6,050 bases of DNA from Elusimicrobiales bacterium. GTDB lineage: Bacteria; Elusimicrobiota; Elusimicrobia; Elusimicrobiales; UBA9959. A model generated the notes under the pieces. The model was not told the DNA's origin and ran no database searches. It saw nothing but the letters and a program-made list of their open reading frames with translations. Position numbers and translations under genes: made by a program. Below, piece after piece: positions 5,239 to 6,050 of the stretch (its first letter is position 1; each line of letters starts with the position of its first letter). Location of the stretch: NCBI GenBank assembly GCA_026419335.1, contig JANZZP010000073.1, positions 1 through 6,050 of the forward strand, written 5' to 3'.

Positions 5239-5643
5239 ATGCATGAGTGGGCAGTAGCAGAAAGTGTTGTAAAAACAGTTCAAAATAACGATATTTTACG
5301 AGAAAAGAAAATCAAAATACTTTTAGGTGAACTTCAGAATATAGATGAGGAAGTTTTTATATTTGCTTTAAATGAGATTATGAGACAAATGAATTTTAGA
5401 TTTGATTTTATTGTTGAAAGGATTAACGTGGAATTTAAATGTATATCTTGTGAAAAGGTTTTCAGTTTTAATAATGCGAAAAATATTAATGAAAAAGAGA
5501 GAGAAAATATTCATTTTATACCAGAAATGGTTAATGTTTTTATAAAATGCCCTAATTGTGAAAGTGTTGATTTTAAAATAGTAAAGGGAAGAGGTGTGTC
5601 AATAACTTTAGCAGAGTTATATGATAATTCTGCTAACAAATAA
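5239..5643 (+). CDS. hypA: Hydrogenase nickel metallochaperone HypA (Thermococcales-like long form)
   Basis: HypA binds Ni(II) and hands it to the [NiFe]-hydrogenase large-subunit precursor together with HypB. The start MHEW carries the nickel-binding H2 and E3, so the initiating Met position is functionally fixed. The Zn-binding domain uses C68-x-x-C71 (CISC) and C104-x-x-C107 (CPNC), with an unusually long 32-residue stretch between them, against a short one in typical bacterial HypA. That insert ends in IHFIPEMV (91-98), whose H92 matches by position the extra histidine reported as a nickel ligand in Thermococcus HypA, as I recall it. LLGELQNID (28-36) and KGRGVSI (116-122) are also family motifs. 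At 134 aa it is longer than the usual 113-118. It sits between htrA and the HypB-type ATPase gene. Confidence 0.94.
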   Translation: MHEWAVAESVVKTVQNNDILREKKIKILLGELQNIDEEVFIFALNEIMRQMNFRFDFIVERINVEFKCISCEKVFSFNNAKNINEKERENIHFIPEMVNVFIKCPNCESVDFKIVKGRGVSITLAELYDNSANK

Positions 5644-5675
5644 AAAATTTATATATAGATGTAAAAGAGGTTTTT

Positions 5676-6050
5676 ATGGAGATTGATCCGAGAGTTTCTG
5701 TTATAGATGAGAGAATTAAAAATATAGGGAAGATAATTCTTGTAAGTGGTTTTAAAGGTGGAATTGGAAAAAGTTTAGTGTCTTGTGGAGTTGCTTTGTC
5801 TTTGGTAGAGGATATGAAGAGAACTGGGCTGCTTGATCTTGATATAACGTCATCTTCTTGTCATAAAATACTTGGCATTAATGAATTGTATCCTTTAGAA
5901 GAAAAAGGAATTCTTCCTGTTGATGTATATGGAATTAAATTTATGAGTTTTCATTTTTTCTCTAATAATATGCCAATAGCTTTAAGAGGTAGTTCTATAT
6001 CAGATGCTATTAAAGAAATTTTTTGTATAGTTCAATGGGGATATTTAGAT
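5676..6050 (+). CDS. hypB: Mrp/MinD-type HypB (nickel-insertion ATPase), 5' part only
   Basis: This gene runs off the right edge; 125 codons are visible. The deviant Walker A motif GFKGGIGKS (25-33) with signature K27 and K32 places it among the Mrp/MinD/SIMIBI ATPases. GLLDLDITSSS (51-61) is the Walker A' segment, and the visible part stops at QWGYLD (120-125), just where the Walker B region of this family follows. It lacks the His-rich nickel stretch and GTPase G-motifs of classical HypB. Its position directly after a Thermococcus-like HypA, the opening MEIDPR, and the block GIKFMSF followed by LRGSSISDA match my recollection of the Thermococcus mmHypB, the ATP-dependent enhancer that raises HypA's nickel affinity. 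The gap to hypA is 32 nt with AGAGG at 5666-5670. General Mrp/NBP35 Fe-S carrier function is the main alternative, and the missing C-terminus (any CxxC) would help decide. Confidence 0.88.
   Translation, partial: MEIDPRVSVIDERIKNIGKIILVSGFKGGIGKSLVSCGVALSLVEDMKRTGLLDLDITSSSCHKILGINELYPLEEKGILPVDVYGIKFMSFHFFSNNMPIALRGSSISDAIKEIFCIVQWGYLD

Overview
The window is AT-rich (hand counts of sample coding lines give roughly 23-37% G+C). It reads as the chromosome of an anaerobic, hydrogen-metabolising prokaryote, most likely a bacterium because it carries a YbaB/EbfC protein, an HtrA protease with PDZ domains and strong Shine-Dalgarno sequences. A flavodiiron protein, a HycI-type hydrogenase maturation protease, and a HypA followed by a Mrp/MinD-type HypB fit a strict anaerobe with a [NiFe] hydrogenase. 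The HypA/HypB pair is of the kind known from Thermococcales archaea. I cannot name the species; a thermophilic or uncultivated low-GC lineage is plausible but unproven. No hydrogenase structural subunit lies in the window.

Layout. Positions 87-2669 (+) hold fprA (flavodiiron protein), hycI (hydrogenase maturation protease, overlapping fprA by 28 nt) and a CDF-family metal transporter. Positions 2680-3631 (-) hold a two-gene unit running the other way, a secreted protein of unknown function followed by a YbaB/EbfC DNA-binding protein. It converges on the transporter gene with a 10-nt gap. Positions 3884 to the right edge (+) hold htrA, hypA and a HypB-type Mrp/MinD ATPase cut off by the window end, probably one transcript.

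The 252-bp divergent region at 3632-3883 is the most unusual part. About 130 bp of it (3661-3793) are near 50% G+C, and nested and adjacent inverted repeats could fold into a multi-helix junction with linkers of 4-5 nt. A minus-strand promoter (TTGACA, 17 bp, TATTAT) lies just beyond it, so the element would be the long structured 5' leader of the secreted-protein/ybaB transcript. A plus-strand TATAAT for htrA-hypA-hypB overlaps the minus-strand -10, and a palindrome plus a 9-bp direct repeat sit where a regulator could control both directions.

Working together: HypA and the HypB-type ATPase would deliver nickel to a [NiFe] hydrogenase precursor, and HycI would then clip the large-subunit C-terminus. 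FprA would remove O2 or NO that threatens such enzymes. HtrA would serve envelope protein quality control, and the CDF protein would export divalent metal. The longest gene-free stretch is the 252-bp divergent region; no stretch exceeds 300 bp.
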